From Saccopteryx bilineata (lineage: Eukaryota > Chordata > Mammalia > Chiroptera > Emballonuridae), in the NCBI RefSeq assembly GCF_036850765.1, contig NC_089498.1:52379795-52443794 (forward strand): DNA of 64,000 nt, given 5' to 3'. The position numbers and the translations under genes are program-made. The notes under the pieces are model-generated. The model worked only from the letters and a program-made list of their open reading frames with translations, was not told where the DNA came from and ran no database searches. Below, piece by piece: positions 1 through 12,312 of this stretch. Position 1 is the stretch's first letter, and each line of letters begins with the position of its first letter.

Positions 1-1990
1 CTGCATGCAGGACCCTTGCTATTTTCAAGGACCATGCCTTGAAACCTTCAGGTATCCTCTGAATTGTGAATGATATTAACAATAGAATATTTATGAAGCT
101 TGACCATAAAACTGTAGTACTGGGAGACAAAGTTGTGCTTTTTTGTATTTTATTGGACTGCTAATATGTAGGCTGTAAGTTTATATCCTTGCCTACGATG
201 TTCTATTCTCCACAGTGAAATCAGAAAGCTTGGCACATCAATCTCTTAAAGTAAAAAGTCATTCCATGCTTTGGCACCAACATCTTGGATCACTCTTTCA
301 CCTTGCATTTAAATGTCTCTAAATGAATTTCCTTCTAATCTGGTTTGGTTTCATCTTGTGTGACCTCTTGCTTCAACCTATAAATATTCTTTCCGCAAAG
401 CTTAATAAACATAAAAGTGCTGTTCGAGGGAAATGGAATAGCTTCTGTCTGATATCTCTCAAAAAAAGTCCTCTCAGAGGAAGCAACAGTTGAGTTGTGT
501 CTTCAAGAGGTATTATCGCCTATAAGCAGGCAAAGTCAAGTCAAGTGTAAAATGTCAGTCTATATACTATACTGGAAAAAAAAAAGCCCTTTATTAATCT
601 CATGTTCAAGCCTAGCCTAATACTTCAGTAAAGAAGTTCTTAGTCATGGCTGAACACTGGAATCAGTGGAAGAACTGTAGTAATTACTGGGTCACAGCTC
701 TAAGAGATCTCATTTAATATGTTTAAAAAAAGACCTAGGTATCAGGACTTTTAAACCTCCCTCATTATATTAACGGGCAGCTTAATTTGGAAGCTGTATG
801 GTGCACTTAGTTGTGTTTTCCCATATCCAGATGATTAGAGACAGGCTATCTGACTCCCTGCTGGACGCAGGGACAGTGCATATCTTCGGCATCTCTCCTG
901 CAAAACATTGGTTCAAATTAAACCCCCTCTTCCAGCTATATTTTCTCGCCGTCTACTGATTCACATTCATTTTTGAGAAACTATATATTTATTAAAAAAC
1001 AAACAAACTTGAGAAGCCATATATGGCTGCCTCCAAGTATTTCTAGCCGAACTCCCTTCTTTACTCCATGTTGCTTCCTTATTTAAATACCATCAGTGGC
1101 TCCTGTCATCCATGGAATAAAGTCATAGGGAGCATGTCACTGATGGCTGGCTACCTTTGTACCTGGTTCTACCACTTGCGGCCTAAACTTAGTATCTAGT
1201 AACACCTAGAAGTTAGTTATTCTCTGTGAAAACCATGCTAGTTCTTATAGCTGAGCATTTTCCCTTTTACTCTTTGAACCCACCAGCTCCCTTTTTATCT
1301 GGCTGGCTCCCATTCATGTATCAAAGCTCAGATCAGCTACTGGCTCTACTGTGAGCTGTCTCTGAACTCCATGCCACCAAGCCTTTCACACTGTAATTAC
1401 CTCTAACAAAGTATTTCTGTGTTATTTTGAAATTGCCTGACTCCACTTCTGACCTCTTTGGACTGCAGACTCATAAAAGACATGTCTTAACAATCTGTGT
1501 ATGCCCATTTCCTAGTATGGTGCCTAGCCCATTGATTTGATTTTTTATTAAAATGTAAATAATTTGGGGCATAACATACAGTATTGGGATGTTGTTAGTG
1601 ACCTGATACTTAAGGTTGAGAGAAATCAGATCTAACAACGTAGCAGGAAGGAAAGAATAAGAGAACTAAAAAATAAAAGTCAGTCGTGGGATAGGAGCCA
1701 TTTAAAACCATCTGGCCTGCATGCCTCAGTTACCACACAGGGTATGGCCATACTATGGCTCAAGACAATAATGGATGTGAATAATGATGAACCCAGGTCA
1801 GTCAAGAAAATGTTAAATATGTCCCATACATGTTATACTAAAGTGGATTTTACAGTATACAGGGAGTCCTTGGGTTATGACAGTTCTGTTCTTATGACAG
1901 TGACAAACCCAAATTTTGGTGTACATTGAAACACACCTTAGCCTAAGTCACTTACTCATTTTAACACAGTTGTAAAATCATGATCTAGAG
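1..1990. other. PRKG1 intron, mostly unique sequence
   Basis: AT-rich intronic DNA upstream of the first visible exon. I see no coding exon here. The part around 1270-1540 resembles the 3' region of an ancient L2-type LINE (text like 'tggactgcagactcat' followed by 'tatggtgcctagccca'), but it is too decayed for a firm call. The 61-codon frame at 1744-1929 has no family resemblance I recognise. Confidence 0.6.
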
Positions 1991-2169
1991 CAGAGGTCTC
2001 AAACTCTTTTTTTGCGGCCCGCAGACTAATCCACGAACTACAGTTTCTGGTCGTTTTGTGACACTAAAAAGTGTTGCGAACAGTTGCCTTTTGTAGACCT
2101 AGTGCGGCCCGCCGAACGGCTGTGATCTTGCTCTGTGGCCCACATGCTGAGTTGAGTTTGAGACCCCTG
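1991..2169. mobile_element. 179-bp non-autonomous hAT-like MITE
   Basis: A short cut-and-paste transposon. It starts CAGAGGTCTCAAACTC and ends GAGTTTGAGACCCCTG, which are near-perfect terminal inverted repeats. It is flanked by a perfect 8-bp duplication, atctagag, at 1983-1990 and 2170-2177. The 8-bp duplication and CAG...CTG ends are typical of the hAT superfamily. It has no coding capacity, so it must have been moved by a transposase supplied elsewhere. The inside is relatively GC/CpG-rich compared with the intron. Confidence 0.88.
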
Positions 2170-2177
2170 ATCTAGAG

Positions 2178-2930
2178 CATAAAAACACAACTAAGCCACA
2201 GAAAAAGAAAAAGGACATAAATATACTGTACAACATATTCTTACTCTATGTAACCAAACTAGTTTGCCCACATAGTCCATATGATGCTAACAATGTAAAC
2301 AGAAACACTCATGTCTCAATTCTTTTAAGTTTTTATGTGAGTGAGCATTGTAAACTCGAAACATCATATGTCAAGACTGTAGTAACCCAAACACCCCCTT
2401 AAAATGCATTTTAACCAAATCAGTTAAAATAGGAAATGAAACTATATGGAAATTTTGCTTATTTGGGACAGACACCTCATTCTGTAATGATGCTAGGTAA
2501 AATATATATTATATATTATGCTACAATCTCTGTTTCATTTTCTACATGCATTTGCCTCCATAGGAAGTATCTGATCATATCCATAAAAGCAATAATTACT
2601 AAGTCAGACTCATTCTTTAATCTCAAACAAAAATATTCCCATTCCCTCAATGTCATTGATTCATGAGGAGCCAAGTAGGGAAATAGAGTAAAATTTTTAA
2701 AAAATATTCTCTTGGGGACATTTATTTCAAAGCAAATTGCCTATGAGTTTTTCCTCTAAATACACAAGCTTAGAAATAACTAGTTTCTGTTTTTGGATAA
2801 GAAACTATAAGAAATTCTTCTAATATTTCATCTCAAGTTTTGAGAAGTAAAATAATTGAGGTATGTGCTTCGCTTTGTAGCTGCTACATAATTTTTATTC
2901 AGATGTTAGAAATAGCTAAATAATTATTTT
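2178..2930. other. PRKG1 intron, no recognised element
   Basis: AT-rich sequence with scattered short A/T runs. I see no exon, RNA gene or recognisable repeat. Confidence 0.5.
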
Positions 2931-2934
2931 TAGT

Positions 2935-3055
2935 TCTGATCTCTCAACTGAAAAGTGGAGATAATAATAGTGTTTTTAATAAGTATCCAAAGAGCTTCTT
3001 GTAATAATCCAGGTTAATATGTATAAAAGTTCTTTGCAAATTATAAACTATATGT
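2935..3055 (+). repeat. MIR fragment (sense)
   Basis: Decayed 3' half of a MIR SINE: 'ctgaaaagtggagataataa' is followed by an aggttaatatgtataaaag-like segment and ends in 'ttctttgcaaattataaac'. This ancient mammal-wide tRNA-derived SINE is too diverged for a subfamily call. Confidence 0.55.
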
Positions 3056-3179
3056 TAGTAATACTAGTTTACTAATTATTTCACAAAACTGAAAGTATTA
3101 TTGTGTCAAGTATATTTGTGTTTTAAAAATAGTACAAAATATTGCCAATTGAGCTTAATTCAATATACTAAGTTTTTGT

Positions 3180-3640
3180 TAAGCCCCTTCCTTAGCAGAA
3201 GGCATTCTGGTGGCTGTAGTTGGAGATGAAAGAGAACAAATAATGTGGACCCTGTTCTCCTTTGAGTAAAAGATAGATAGGTAAACAATGACTAAGAACA
3301 AAAGGTGGAAAGGCACAGGCTGCAGTTGTGAGATAGTAGTGTTCTATGGTAAAGAGGGCCTCTCGATATAGAGAATCAAGGGAGAGCTTATCAGAGAACC
3401 GGACTTTATATAGAGAGGTGGTAGAGAAAGATCATTTCAGGCTGAGGGAATAGCAGATGCAAAGCAGATGCCAGTGGAAAGGAAGACAGCTAAGGCTCTG
3501 AAGTGGCTGGAGTATATATAAGGGGGTGGTTATTTAAACAAGTGCCAGACCCCAGAGGGTCTTATATTCCACAGCTAGGAGCTTGAATGTTCTGCCATGG
3601 AGAAGATTGACCTATTCAAGTTTTTGAACTGCAAAGTTGT
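3180..3640. repeat. Ancient mammalian interspersed repeat, family unnamed
   Basis: The stretch has the order of phrases seen in an old mammal-wide repeat: 'tcatttcaggctgagggaat', then 'agcagatgcaaagcagatgc', then 'aaggctctgaagtggctgg', then 'agagggtcttatattcc'. Pieces of what looks like the same family recur at 13400-13780 and 47800-47950. I cannot name the family with confidence. Confidence 0.45.
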
Positions 3641-3869
3641 AGGATTACTTCAGTGTATTAAAAATGAATTTCTAATGATAAATTTGAGTATGTTGCAATA
3701 AAATTGAAAGTTTCAAATTTCTTGTATCCAAGTAGTTTTCTTGGCATTATTACTACCAACATATTTTTTTGAATAAGAAAAATTGGTCTTCTATATGTAT
3801 AAAACTTAGGAAAAAGTCAAACTGTAAGCAGAGGCTTTCTAAACTAAACTTGAATTCAAATTCTACTTT

Positions 3870-4045
3870 TTAAGTTTAATTGCTTGGTGATCTTGGAAAA
3901 CTATTCAACTTGTCCAAGCTCCCATTTGTTTTAGCAAAATGGAGATTGTAAGACTTCAATGAGTCATTGTACTAATTGAGATATCTTTAGCACATTGTCT
4001 AGCAGATAGTAAATCTCAAATTAATAGTAGCTATTATTTTTTACT
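3870..4045 (+). repeat. MIR fragment (sense)
   Basis: MIR-like order: 'attgcttggtgatcttgg', then 'caaaatggagattgtaag', then 'gcacattgtctagcagatag', corresponding to the core and LINE-like tail of MIR. Heavily diverged. Confidence 0.6.
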
Positions 4046-5242
4046 AGCCGAGTTAACATTACAGTGTTAAAGTGAGTTTTTATAGTATTATAAAACATTA
4101 ACTTATATTGTTGTCAGGAGAATTAGTGAAATTTCAACCGATCATTTCTTTAAAAACAGCCTCTTTTTGTCCATTGCTGGAAATAGGTAAATAAACTTGG
4201 TGGAAGGCATCCTCAAGCTCTGTGGTCCTAGTTCAATGCAAATGAGTTCATCACCAGGGTCTCCACAGCAACCATGTTCTGTAAATCTCTGCTCGCAACA
4301 CTGCCCGAATTGAACATACTCCATAAAGTAGGTAAACGCCCTCTGAGTGTTGGGATGACAAAGGTCCTGGCTTTTATTGTTAGCAGAGGATGCCTGCGGA
4401 AACTCCATGGTATGGCTGTGGGTGCAGGAGGTTGAAGGGAGCAGTAGGGAGGCAGGTTTTTATTAAAGTCTACACTTTATTAAAGTGGCTACACCTTGTT
4501 GGTTTTTACCATGCAAGCCTTCACCCTGGGAGGAAAAGAAACTGAGTAGTATATCTATATCCAGCATATATTTTAATTTCTATAATTTTTATTCAGCATG
4601 TTTTTAATATTCCAAATTTTATTATAATATACTAGTATCACCTGACTAGTATCATCTGATACATGGACCCAAATGCCAGTCTAGTGCTTTTGGGGTACGT
4701 GGGTCTCATTCAGATGTGTGACTATAAAGCAAATGTCTCAGACCCAGAGATCCACACTTCTTCCTCCGGGTGTCAAGGCTTATGGTAAGCAAACACTTTC
4801 ATAAGAAGGTTGTGTTTTTACTTACAGCCAATGAGAGTGCTTCAACACATAACAGATTTGGGGCCAGGGCTGATAAAATATCCCCTGTGACAACAGTACA
4901 CCTCTCTCGAGTGACCAAATAGTTTGTGATCACCCTCAGATCTCTGATCTCTCACCTGTGTTTTCTCTGAACATTTTCTTTCCATGTTTTTATCAGTAAG
5001 TACCCCTTTCAATGCCGTTTTTCTTTAGTTATGTTGTTCATTTCACTTTTTCAGCTATGTCGGGGAATAAAGTTTTTCTTAACCTCTTAGAGTTCCTGGC
5101 TGGGCCTGAGAAGTAAACTGACAAGAGAGATTAACAAGAGAAAAATATACAAATATACTCAATAGAGATTTTATATGATACACAAGCTTTCATTAGGAAG
5201 TATAGACCCAAAGAAACAGTTAGGCCTGAGTATTTCATGCTG
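4046..5242. other. Intronic stretch with an unexplained minus-strand ORF and a possible LTR relic
   Basis: The minus strand at 4142-4408 is open for 88 codons and is Cys-rich near its centre (CCEQRFTEHGCCGD). I do not recognise it, and see no promoter, splice site or polyadenylation signal that would make it a gene. From about 4660 to 5080 the text ends in 'ggggaataaagtttttctt', which carries a polyadenylation signal, and may be an old LTR. No partner LTR or internal region is visible. Confidence 0.3.
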
Positions 5243-5564
5243 TGTTTGTTTGTTTGTTTGTTTGTTTTGAGACAGAGACAGGGACAGATTAGGACAGACA
5301 GATAGGAAGGGAGAGAGATGAGAAGCATCAATTCTTCATTGCAGCACCTTAGTTGTTCATTGATTGCTTTCTCATATGTGCCTTGACAGGGGGACTACAG
5401 AAGACATAGTGGCCCCTTGCTCAAGCCAGTGACCTTGGGCTCAAGCTGGTGAACTTTGCTCAAACCAGATGAGCCGTGCTCGAGCCGGTGACCGTGGGTT
5501 TTGAACTTGGTTCCTCTGAGTCCCAGTCCAATGCTCTATCCATTATGCCACTGCCTGGTCAGGC
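5243..5564 (-). mobile_element. SINE-B copy, reversed
   Basis: tRNA-derived SINE in reverse orientation. It begins with a (TTTG)n tail, passes through 'gagatgagaagcatcaatt' and 'ttgttcattgattgctttc', and ends at the reverse complement of the tRNA-like head (ctgcctggtcaggc). CpG sites are largely decayed, so it is older than the copy at 23076. The target duplication is unclear. Confidence 0.9.
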
Positions 5565-6463
5565 TGTGCTGGATTTAATGCACGGTGGACAGTTGTGTAG
5601 AAATATCGTAGGTCCAGGAGTGTGATGTCAGTGTAGTAAACTGGCATGTAGCAGGTGTAGAGAGGCCAGTTTGTTCAGATTCTTTTTGGTGTCCATTTGG
5701 CTTTAGAGTGAAGAGTGTTCCTTTCCTTGGGGTAGAGGGAAGCATCTCTCACGTAAAGGTTTTATAACCTGTTTTGATGGACCAAGAACAAAGAAAAGGT
5801 CAGAGTGACCTTCCTGCTTCTGCTGTTTTCTCAAATTCTTTCAGCTTATAATATTCAATATGCTAAGTTTCCATGATTTGGGGTAGCATGTACTAAACCC
5901 CATTAGCTACTTAGCTTTTCCAGCCAGGACCTCTGGTCTAGGAGACAATCTGTCTTCCAGTTCTGTACAGATTTTCGTTACTGTGTTTTCTTGATTCTTT
6001 CATTACAACTAATATCACCAGTAGTGATGTTCATTCTAAATTTAGAAATCTTGGAACACATGCAAAGCAGGAGCTGTTTGAGGGGTATGAAGGTGAAGTG
6101 TTTCTAGGGCTTCTGTTCAATATGTTTTCACAAGTTATTAACACATTGAAAAAGCAGTATATCAATGAGTACAAAGGTTGCTCAAGTAGAACCCTGACAG
6201 CTGCTCCAGCTCATTCCTGGGGCCCCTAAACCTCCCTATGACCCAGGAGGCTCTTGAGGATCCTGTTCCAGCTTGTATCCTTTCTGATTGGTTGGTGCCT
6301 TTTAAGTATTAATTATTAAATATTTTCTTATATCGCCTTGGTTATTACTACTGGCAAACACTAATTTATATTCTGGAAGAACCCTTTGTGCTTTTGTCTC
6401 ATAGTTCTTGAGAAGCACCTCCACCTCACCCCAGTGCACTATCTCTGAGCAGTTCTGTGCATA
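5565..6463. other. PRKG1 intron, no recognised element
   Basis: No exon-like or RNA-gene-like sequence is apparent. Ordinary intronic composition. Confidence 0.5.
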
Positions 6464-6471
6464 TTATAGAG

Positions 6472-6769
6472 CAGTGGTCCCCAACCCCCGGGGCCGTGGA
6501 TCGGTACTGGTCCGTGGGCCATTTGGTATTGATCTGCAGAGAAAGAATAAATAACTTACATTATATCTGTTTTATTTATATTTAAGTCTGAACGATGTTT
6601 TATTTTTTAAAAATGACCAGATTCCCTCTGTTACATCCATCTAAGACTCACTTTTGACGCTTGTCTTGGTCACGTGATACATTTATCCGTTACACCCTAA
6701 AGGCTGGTCCGTGAAAATATTTTCTGACATTAAACCAGTCTGTGGCCCAAAAAAGGTTGGGGACCACTG
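6472..6769. mobile_element. 298-bp non-autonomous hAT-like transposon
   Basis: Terminal inverted repeats CAGTGGTCCCCAACC at the start and GGTTGGGGACCACTG at the end. The flanking 8-mers ttatagag (6464-6471) and ttgtaaag (6770-6777) differ at two positions, as expected for an aged hAT target duplication. No coding capacity. The inside includes 'gatcggtactggtccgtgg', and the copy is older than the CAGGGGTCCCC family elsewhere in this window. Confidence 0.82.
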
Positions 6770-6777
6770 TTGTAAAG

Positions 6778-9700
6778 TATAAAAGGGGCCAGGATCATAA
6801 ATGATTCTGTAACTTCAACTCTGAATAAGACCACTCTCAAACAAGTCTGGAGAGAAATAAACTATCTTTGAGGCAAGAAGTGCATCCTCCAATATGTAAG
6901 GAGCTTTTTTCTCCTTTGTATTATCTGAATTTCCTTGCTATCTCATCCTTCTGGTCATTAATTACTCGGATGCCTCTTAAACTGAATAGTGGCTTTACAA
7001 AGAGATATGTGAAATGTTTATTTTAAAGAGGTAAAATATTGAGTGAATTCTACACACTGTTTACTCACCTCACTATATATTTGTTATACAGTTTATGAGA
7101 AACTATGATAAATCTTTATTTTTCTTTTTTGAGTACTATATTTATTTTAGTAGAAACTTCAAAACATATTTATGCCTTAGATGGTGACTCTGAGACAGTA
7201 AATTATATGGTTCCCTGTAACAAGTGTTATTATCTATCAGGGCAAATAATTTTCAAGTTCTGCTGAAGTTAATTGCCTTTATAGATCAAATTGTTAAATT
7301 TGAGTTATAGTGTAATTATATAGAATGGGAATGCCTGTTTTTTTACTCTATAAACAGTTATACTCTGTTGTAAAATGAATAGATCTGACATGAACTAATC
7401 TTTTAAAAGATTTTTGGCATTTTGTGTGTCTGCCTTGATATTACTCTTTGTCATTATATGAATATGTTCACATAAAAAATATCTGAAAGTGAAAACAGAG
7501 ATTGAAAATTTACTTGGAAAATCATGCTATCGAAGAACTCAGTTGAACATCAAATAAAATCCCAGCATTTTTGGAAATTCAGCTCAGGTTTTTCCCTCCT
7601 TTGTCTAATATTCATGGTGAGGATTTAGTTAGTCCAGGGACCAGTGCGGGGTCAACAGCTGTCTTTGAATAATAAACTCTGAAGCTATTCAAGCAGGTTA
7701 CAGAATAATTATCTGATCTAACCACCAAAGACAAAAAGGCCTCAAATATGTTTGAAATTCAGAATACAAAATAAGAATTTGGTATCAGTTGACCAAAATC
7801 TGATATAGTTTCATTGTACTGTGAGAGATTTTAGTTTGTTTAGATAATTGAGTACTTGGATATACAAAAAATGTAAATGGAAATGATTGCATCTTATCAG
7901 AGAGCAGGACAGATGGGGTGGAGGACTGAGGTGAGAAGACAGGAAAGCCAGATGAGAAAACAAAGTGAACTGAATCAAGGTGATGCTTACTTAAATGGAG
8001 GTTAGACACACCTCTAAAAATGAGCCAGTATTTTCAAATTATACACACCTTTACAAAAGTTAAATAAAATAATAAAAATATAAAAATATCCACTGCTAGT
8101 GATTTTATTCATGACAAAATACTTAAAGGTGATTTCATGTAGAGGTGAGGACACTGAGGTCATGAATTTTATAAAGAAAAAAATACTTATTTCATCAAAA
8201 TATGTTTGTGCAGTGAGGAATTTGTTATATATTGGGGCCTAGTATGTGCATAGATATTCACAAACATACAAAACTTTTATAAAAATATATTTATACTATT
8301 GTAATATATTTGACATTTTATATATTATTACATTAAAATGCTGCTTGTATTTCACTAACCAGATTTATGATATCATTAATGGATTACACTACGCAAGGGG
8401 CAGAGAAGATGGAATTATGGCTTTTCCTCATTTCTTGGACTCTAGGAGGATGCAAAGCTGCCAGAAATTCCTGTTCATCATGGGGCTAAAGTCCCATTAA
8501 CTCCTTGGAGAAGCTATATCTGGGGCCACTGCACTGCAAAGGATCTTACTTCTTACTCTCAGCCAGACTATTGGCTTGATATATTCCGGTACAAGTCATA
8601 AATTAATTTTCTAAGAAAAGTACCCACAGTCCCAGGACTTCATGTCCTAGAGATTTTTCCCTTATCCTTGTCATGAGCGTGGAAACTGGTAAGAATCAGC
8701 CCCAATGCCTTGTTAAGGTAAGGATGATTTACAAGTCAAGGTGTCCTCAGGATCTGACCATACAGTTCTGGTCCAGACAAGGCTTAAGCTGGCTCGATCT
8801 CTTCCCATGATGTCTGTCCTATCCAGTGTGGTCAGACTGGCTTATAGAGCAATCCCTGGGTTTCAAGTAGAACTGGATACCTCAGTTGAGGCAGGGTCAT
8901 TATAATGCCTTCAAGGCAGATGGAAATTCAATGATTCAGGCATTTAGGACAGAATGCAAGTTCCTAGTAGTTAGAATGTATCATAGCACCAGTTAGGCAA
9001 AGTTCATGGTGAAGGAGTTTGATAAATAGTGTTTCATGTTTCATCAAGGACTGTTATGACATCAAGGGGCAGCTATATAGACACAGATCCTCAGCAATGG
9101 CAGTGGTACAGACTCATATTCATGGCTCCAGCTATTTGTGTCTTAAATTAACTTGGTAACTTAGTAAATGTGGTACCTTGAGGACCAGTAATAGGCAGGC
9201 TCTCTATCCAGAAGTCTTAGTTATCTATATTTGATTTTTTAAAAAGCCTCATTTCCTGCTTATATTTGTGTTCCCACTGTGTCTAAGTCCTCTGGGGGCT
9301 CTTAAGAGTGGACGACCCTAGTTCATTGATGATTACAGTGCTCCTTATTTAATACTGGCATTCTCATCTTCAGTGGCATGGCGGTCCTTGCAGTAAAAGT
9401 GATGACACTGGTAATAGTGATCTTGAAACCATCCTTTCTTCCTGCAGGCATCTAGCTGGACCAGTTATGGTGGGATTGTCCTGAGGAAATGTCTGAACAG
9501 GCAGCGTATGTGTGCTTTGTTTGCTGAGCTTCCAATTTTGACTCTGCAGAATATGTTTTTGCATTTCTTCTAGTCTACAGAGCATTAATTAGGGCTCTCT
9601 CTGAATAAGAATATGGAGTAAGGGAGTGGAGTTTACTGTTGTGAGTTTCAGTGATTGAGAACAAAATAGTAAAGAACACATGAAGCTTCAGATTGTTTAG

Positions 9701-9835
9701 AGGAGTTAACGGTCACTGGATTAATGGCATTTGAGTTGGAAAATGACCGGATGAAAATAAATGCATTTAAACCCTGTGAATTTTTAGATTCAGCTACTCT
9801 GACTTTACTGTTCTCTTTGTAAATTGCATATACTC
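6778..9835. other. PRKG1 intron, no recognised element
   Basis: A long stretch with no recognised repeat or exon. Between about 8340 and 9590 the composition is less AT-rich and reads like decayed unique or very old repeat DNA on the minus strand. The minus-strand frame at 9370-9585 has no family resemblance. I see no splice-flanked exon. Confidence 0.45.
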
Positions 9836-9837
9836 AC

Positions 9838-9930
9838 TGTCTCTATGCCTTTACAGTGTTCCCTCTGCTTGGAAAGCCCTTCCCTTTTCTCCCTATTTAG
9901 CAGGGAATCGCTACTTGCCTAGGAAAAGTT
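9838..9930 (+). repeat. L2 LINE fragment
   Basis: The text 'gttccctctgcttggaaagc' followed by 'ccttcccttttctcc' matches the typical L2 motif around 'cctctgcctggaatgcccttcc'. Short and diverged. Confidence 0.5.
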
Positions 9931-10054
9931 ATGTATTATTTTTGATAAATTACCTTTATACAATCCTATCTCTACACTAAACTTTCTTTGATGATAATAA
10001 GAAAATGATTTATATGTATATAATGTTTAGAGTGGGACAAGCTCTATACTTTAT

Positions 10055-10236
10055 GACTGTTAACTCATATAATCCTCACAAAAATTCTGTTTATGCAGCT
10101 ATGATTACATCTTTCAGAAAAGGAAACTACACAGGAGGGTTAAGTGACTAGTTCAGGGCTCCAGAATTGGAACGTGTAACCAGGCAATCTGGCTCCACTA
10201 TCTGATACTTAATCACCATGCTATGCTGCCTCTCAA
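10055..10236 (-). repeat. MIR (antisense)
   Basis: A nearly complete antisense MIR: 'ctcatataatcctcacaaa', then 'gaaaaggaaactacacagg', then 'gttaagtgactagttcagg', then 'ccaggcaatctggctcca', ending in 'atgctatgctgcctctca'. Confidence 0.8.
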
Positions 10237-10615
10237 GTTAGGGACAATGTTTTCCATATCTCTGTAGCCTCAGTGCAAAAGACAGTATTTCATGTATAGG
10301 AGGCATAGATAAATGATATTCTTTGAAATTAATGCCTGACCAGACTCTCCTAACAAGGGCATGTTTGTCTGTGGACCTGAACTTTAGGTTTGGTGACAGG
10401 ATTTTATAGGTAAGTTTGAGCAGTGTTGGCGCCAAGTTATTGTCCAGCCCAAGAGGTGTGGGGAAGTCCTAGATATAAAAAGCATGTCTTGAGTGAAAGG
10501 TGAGGGGTGGCTTTGAAATAGAAAAAAATCTGTAGTAGAATGTTGTATATCCCAGATGTCCAGTTGGTTAGGATGCTGGTGGTGTGAGGAAGAGAAAAAA
10601 AATTCCAGGTTTTGA

Positions 10616-10617
<2 letters not shown>

Positions 10618-10652
<35 letters not shown>
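10618..10652. repeat. (GT)n microsatellite
   Basis: An uninterrupted run of TG dinucleotides about 35 bp long. Confidence 0.97.
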
Positions 10653-10653
<1 letters not shown>

Positions 10654-11236
10654 CTGGTTAATTTGTGGTTGGTGATATGAAAAAAGAAATAATTTTCCTT
10701 TAGAGGTAGGAAAGAGGATACATCAAGCTTGTAGCCTTAAGAAGGTTAGATATTATCTAAGGAAATGCTTCATCAAAGAACAAGTCCCCTTGACAATTAT
10801 TATTCCCTGAGAGGGAAATGGCCCAGTTACAACATATGGTGCTAAAAATACTGCTGTCAGTTGTTAGTAGATCACTGGTTCTATGATGAAATCTGTGGCA
10901 CTAGAACAGATTTTTCTACAACTTCCAATTCCAAACCACCAGAATTCACAGATAGCAATGTGAAAAAACTTGATGATGTTGCAATGACTATTGACATAGT
11001 CATCTTTCTTAGCAGGCCTGGATAATCTAAGTCCAGACATACCTAATGAAAAATTTACCAAAGTCCTAGATCAAGAAATACTGTTTGTTGTCACCTAACT
11101 AGTATGTGTTTTGATTGATCAAGCTGTTTACTGATCCTGCTGTCCATGAAGAGGTTTTGTCTTTGAAATAAATTTGGGCTGTTACGGAGGAGAATTTCCT
11201 TTGAGGACTTTCACTGATTTAGGCTTCAGAAAGGTA
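10653..11236. other. PRKG1 intron, no recognised element
   Basis: No exon or repeat recognised. The minus-strand frame at 10864-11061 has no recognisable features. Confidence 0.45.
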
Positions 11237-11249
11237 GATACAAATTTTT

Positions 11250-11640
11250 TTTTTTTTTTTGTATTTTTCTGAAGCTGGAAACGGGGAGAGACAGTCAGAC
11301 AGACTCCCACATGCGTCCGACCGGGATCCACCTGGCACGCCCACCAGGGGAGATGCTCTGCCCACCAGGGGCCGATGCTCTGCCCCTCCGGGGCGTCGCT
11401 CTGTTGCGACCAGAGCCACTCCAGTGCCTGGGGCAGAGGCCAAGGAGCCATCCCCAGCGTCCGGGCTATCTTTGCTCCAATGGAGCCCTGGCTGCGGGAA
11501 GGGAAGAGAGAGACAGAGAGGAAGGAGGGGGTGGTGGAGAAGCAGATGGGCGCTTCTCCTATGTGCCCTGGCCGGTAATCGAACCCAGGACCTCTGCACA
11601 CCAGGCCGACGCTCTACCACTGAGCCAACCGGCCAGGGCC
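11250..11640 (-). mobile_element. SINE-A copy, reversed, two 22-bp units
   Basis: tRNA-derived SINE. On the + strand it reads poly-T, body, then the reverse complement of the tRNA-like head (gagccaaccggccagggc). The flanks atacaaattttt (11238-11249) and atacaaaaattttt (from 11642) form the target duplication. Two tandem units of 'gcccaccagggg...atgctct' type are present at 11339-11382. The long frames on both strands here are SINE sequence, not genes. Confidence 0.95.
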
Positions 11641-11655
11641 AATACAAAAATTTTT

Positions 11656-12096
11656 AAGTTTTCTTTCTTTCTTTTTTTTATCTCATATTCTTCTTCTAAG
11701 ATATTGCTAATGAGGCAGGAATTATGACTTGAGATCATATTCTTCTCAATTTGATAATTTTCCAATTTTTATATTTTACCTCCAGAATTTATTAAATATT
11801 CAAGCACACTAAGGTGGTTTATACTTATTAAAGTTATTTTTATACTGAGTAGCAATTACTATAGTGCTGTAATCATTAGGACAGTGTCAATTAATAAATG
11901 TCCCATGCTTTAATAAAGACTTAAAAGTAACTTTAACTTTAAACTTAAATAGGTATAAAGGTGTAATTTCTGACTGAAATAATTTAGGTGGTAATTTACT
12001 TCAGAATAATATATTGTATATTAGTTTATATATGTTCAATGAAATTTAATTACATATTATTTTAGAGTTGGGGGTTGAAAATAACATCACAAATTG
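11656..12096. other. PRKG1 intron, no recognised element
   Basis: Very AT-rich. No repeat or exon recognised. Confidence 0.45.
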
Positions 12097-12106
12097 AAAT
12101 ACAATG

Positions 12107-12312
12107 AATTTGCACCCTCTGTTAAGTTTATTCCTAGGCATTTTATTCTTTTTTTGCAATTGCAGAAGGAATTGTTATTTTTTTTAATTTCTTTTCCTGG
12201 TTTTATTGTTAGCATATAAGAATGCAATAGATTTTTGTACATTGATTTTATTTACTGCAACTTTACTATATTTATTTATTGTTTCTAATAGTTTTTTGGT
12301 AGAGTCTTTAGG
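12107..12312 (-). mobile_element. L1 ORF2 fragment, inverted 5' part of a twin-primed L1
   Basis: Antisense L1 ORF2 (late reverse-transcriptase region): 'aagtttattcctaggcattt', then 'atttttgtacattgatttt', then 'actgcaactttactatatt', then 'ttttttggtagagtctttag'. It abuts the sense-oriented 3' end that follows, which is the arrangement produced by twin priming. Confidence 0.8.

Noticed and set aside
11219..11727. Overlapping frames of up to 142 codons on both strands
   Set aside because: They coincide with SINE-A. The same pseudo-protein phrases recur at every SINE-A copy (27792-28384, 31694-32143, 41856-42298, 53377-53841, 58444-58917, 60913-61460).
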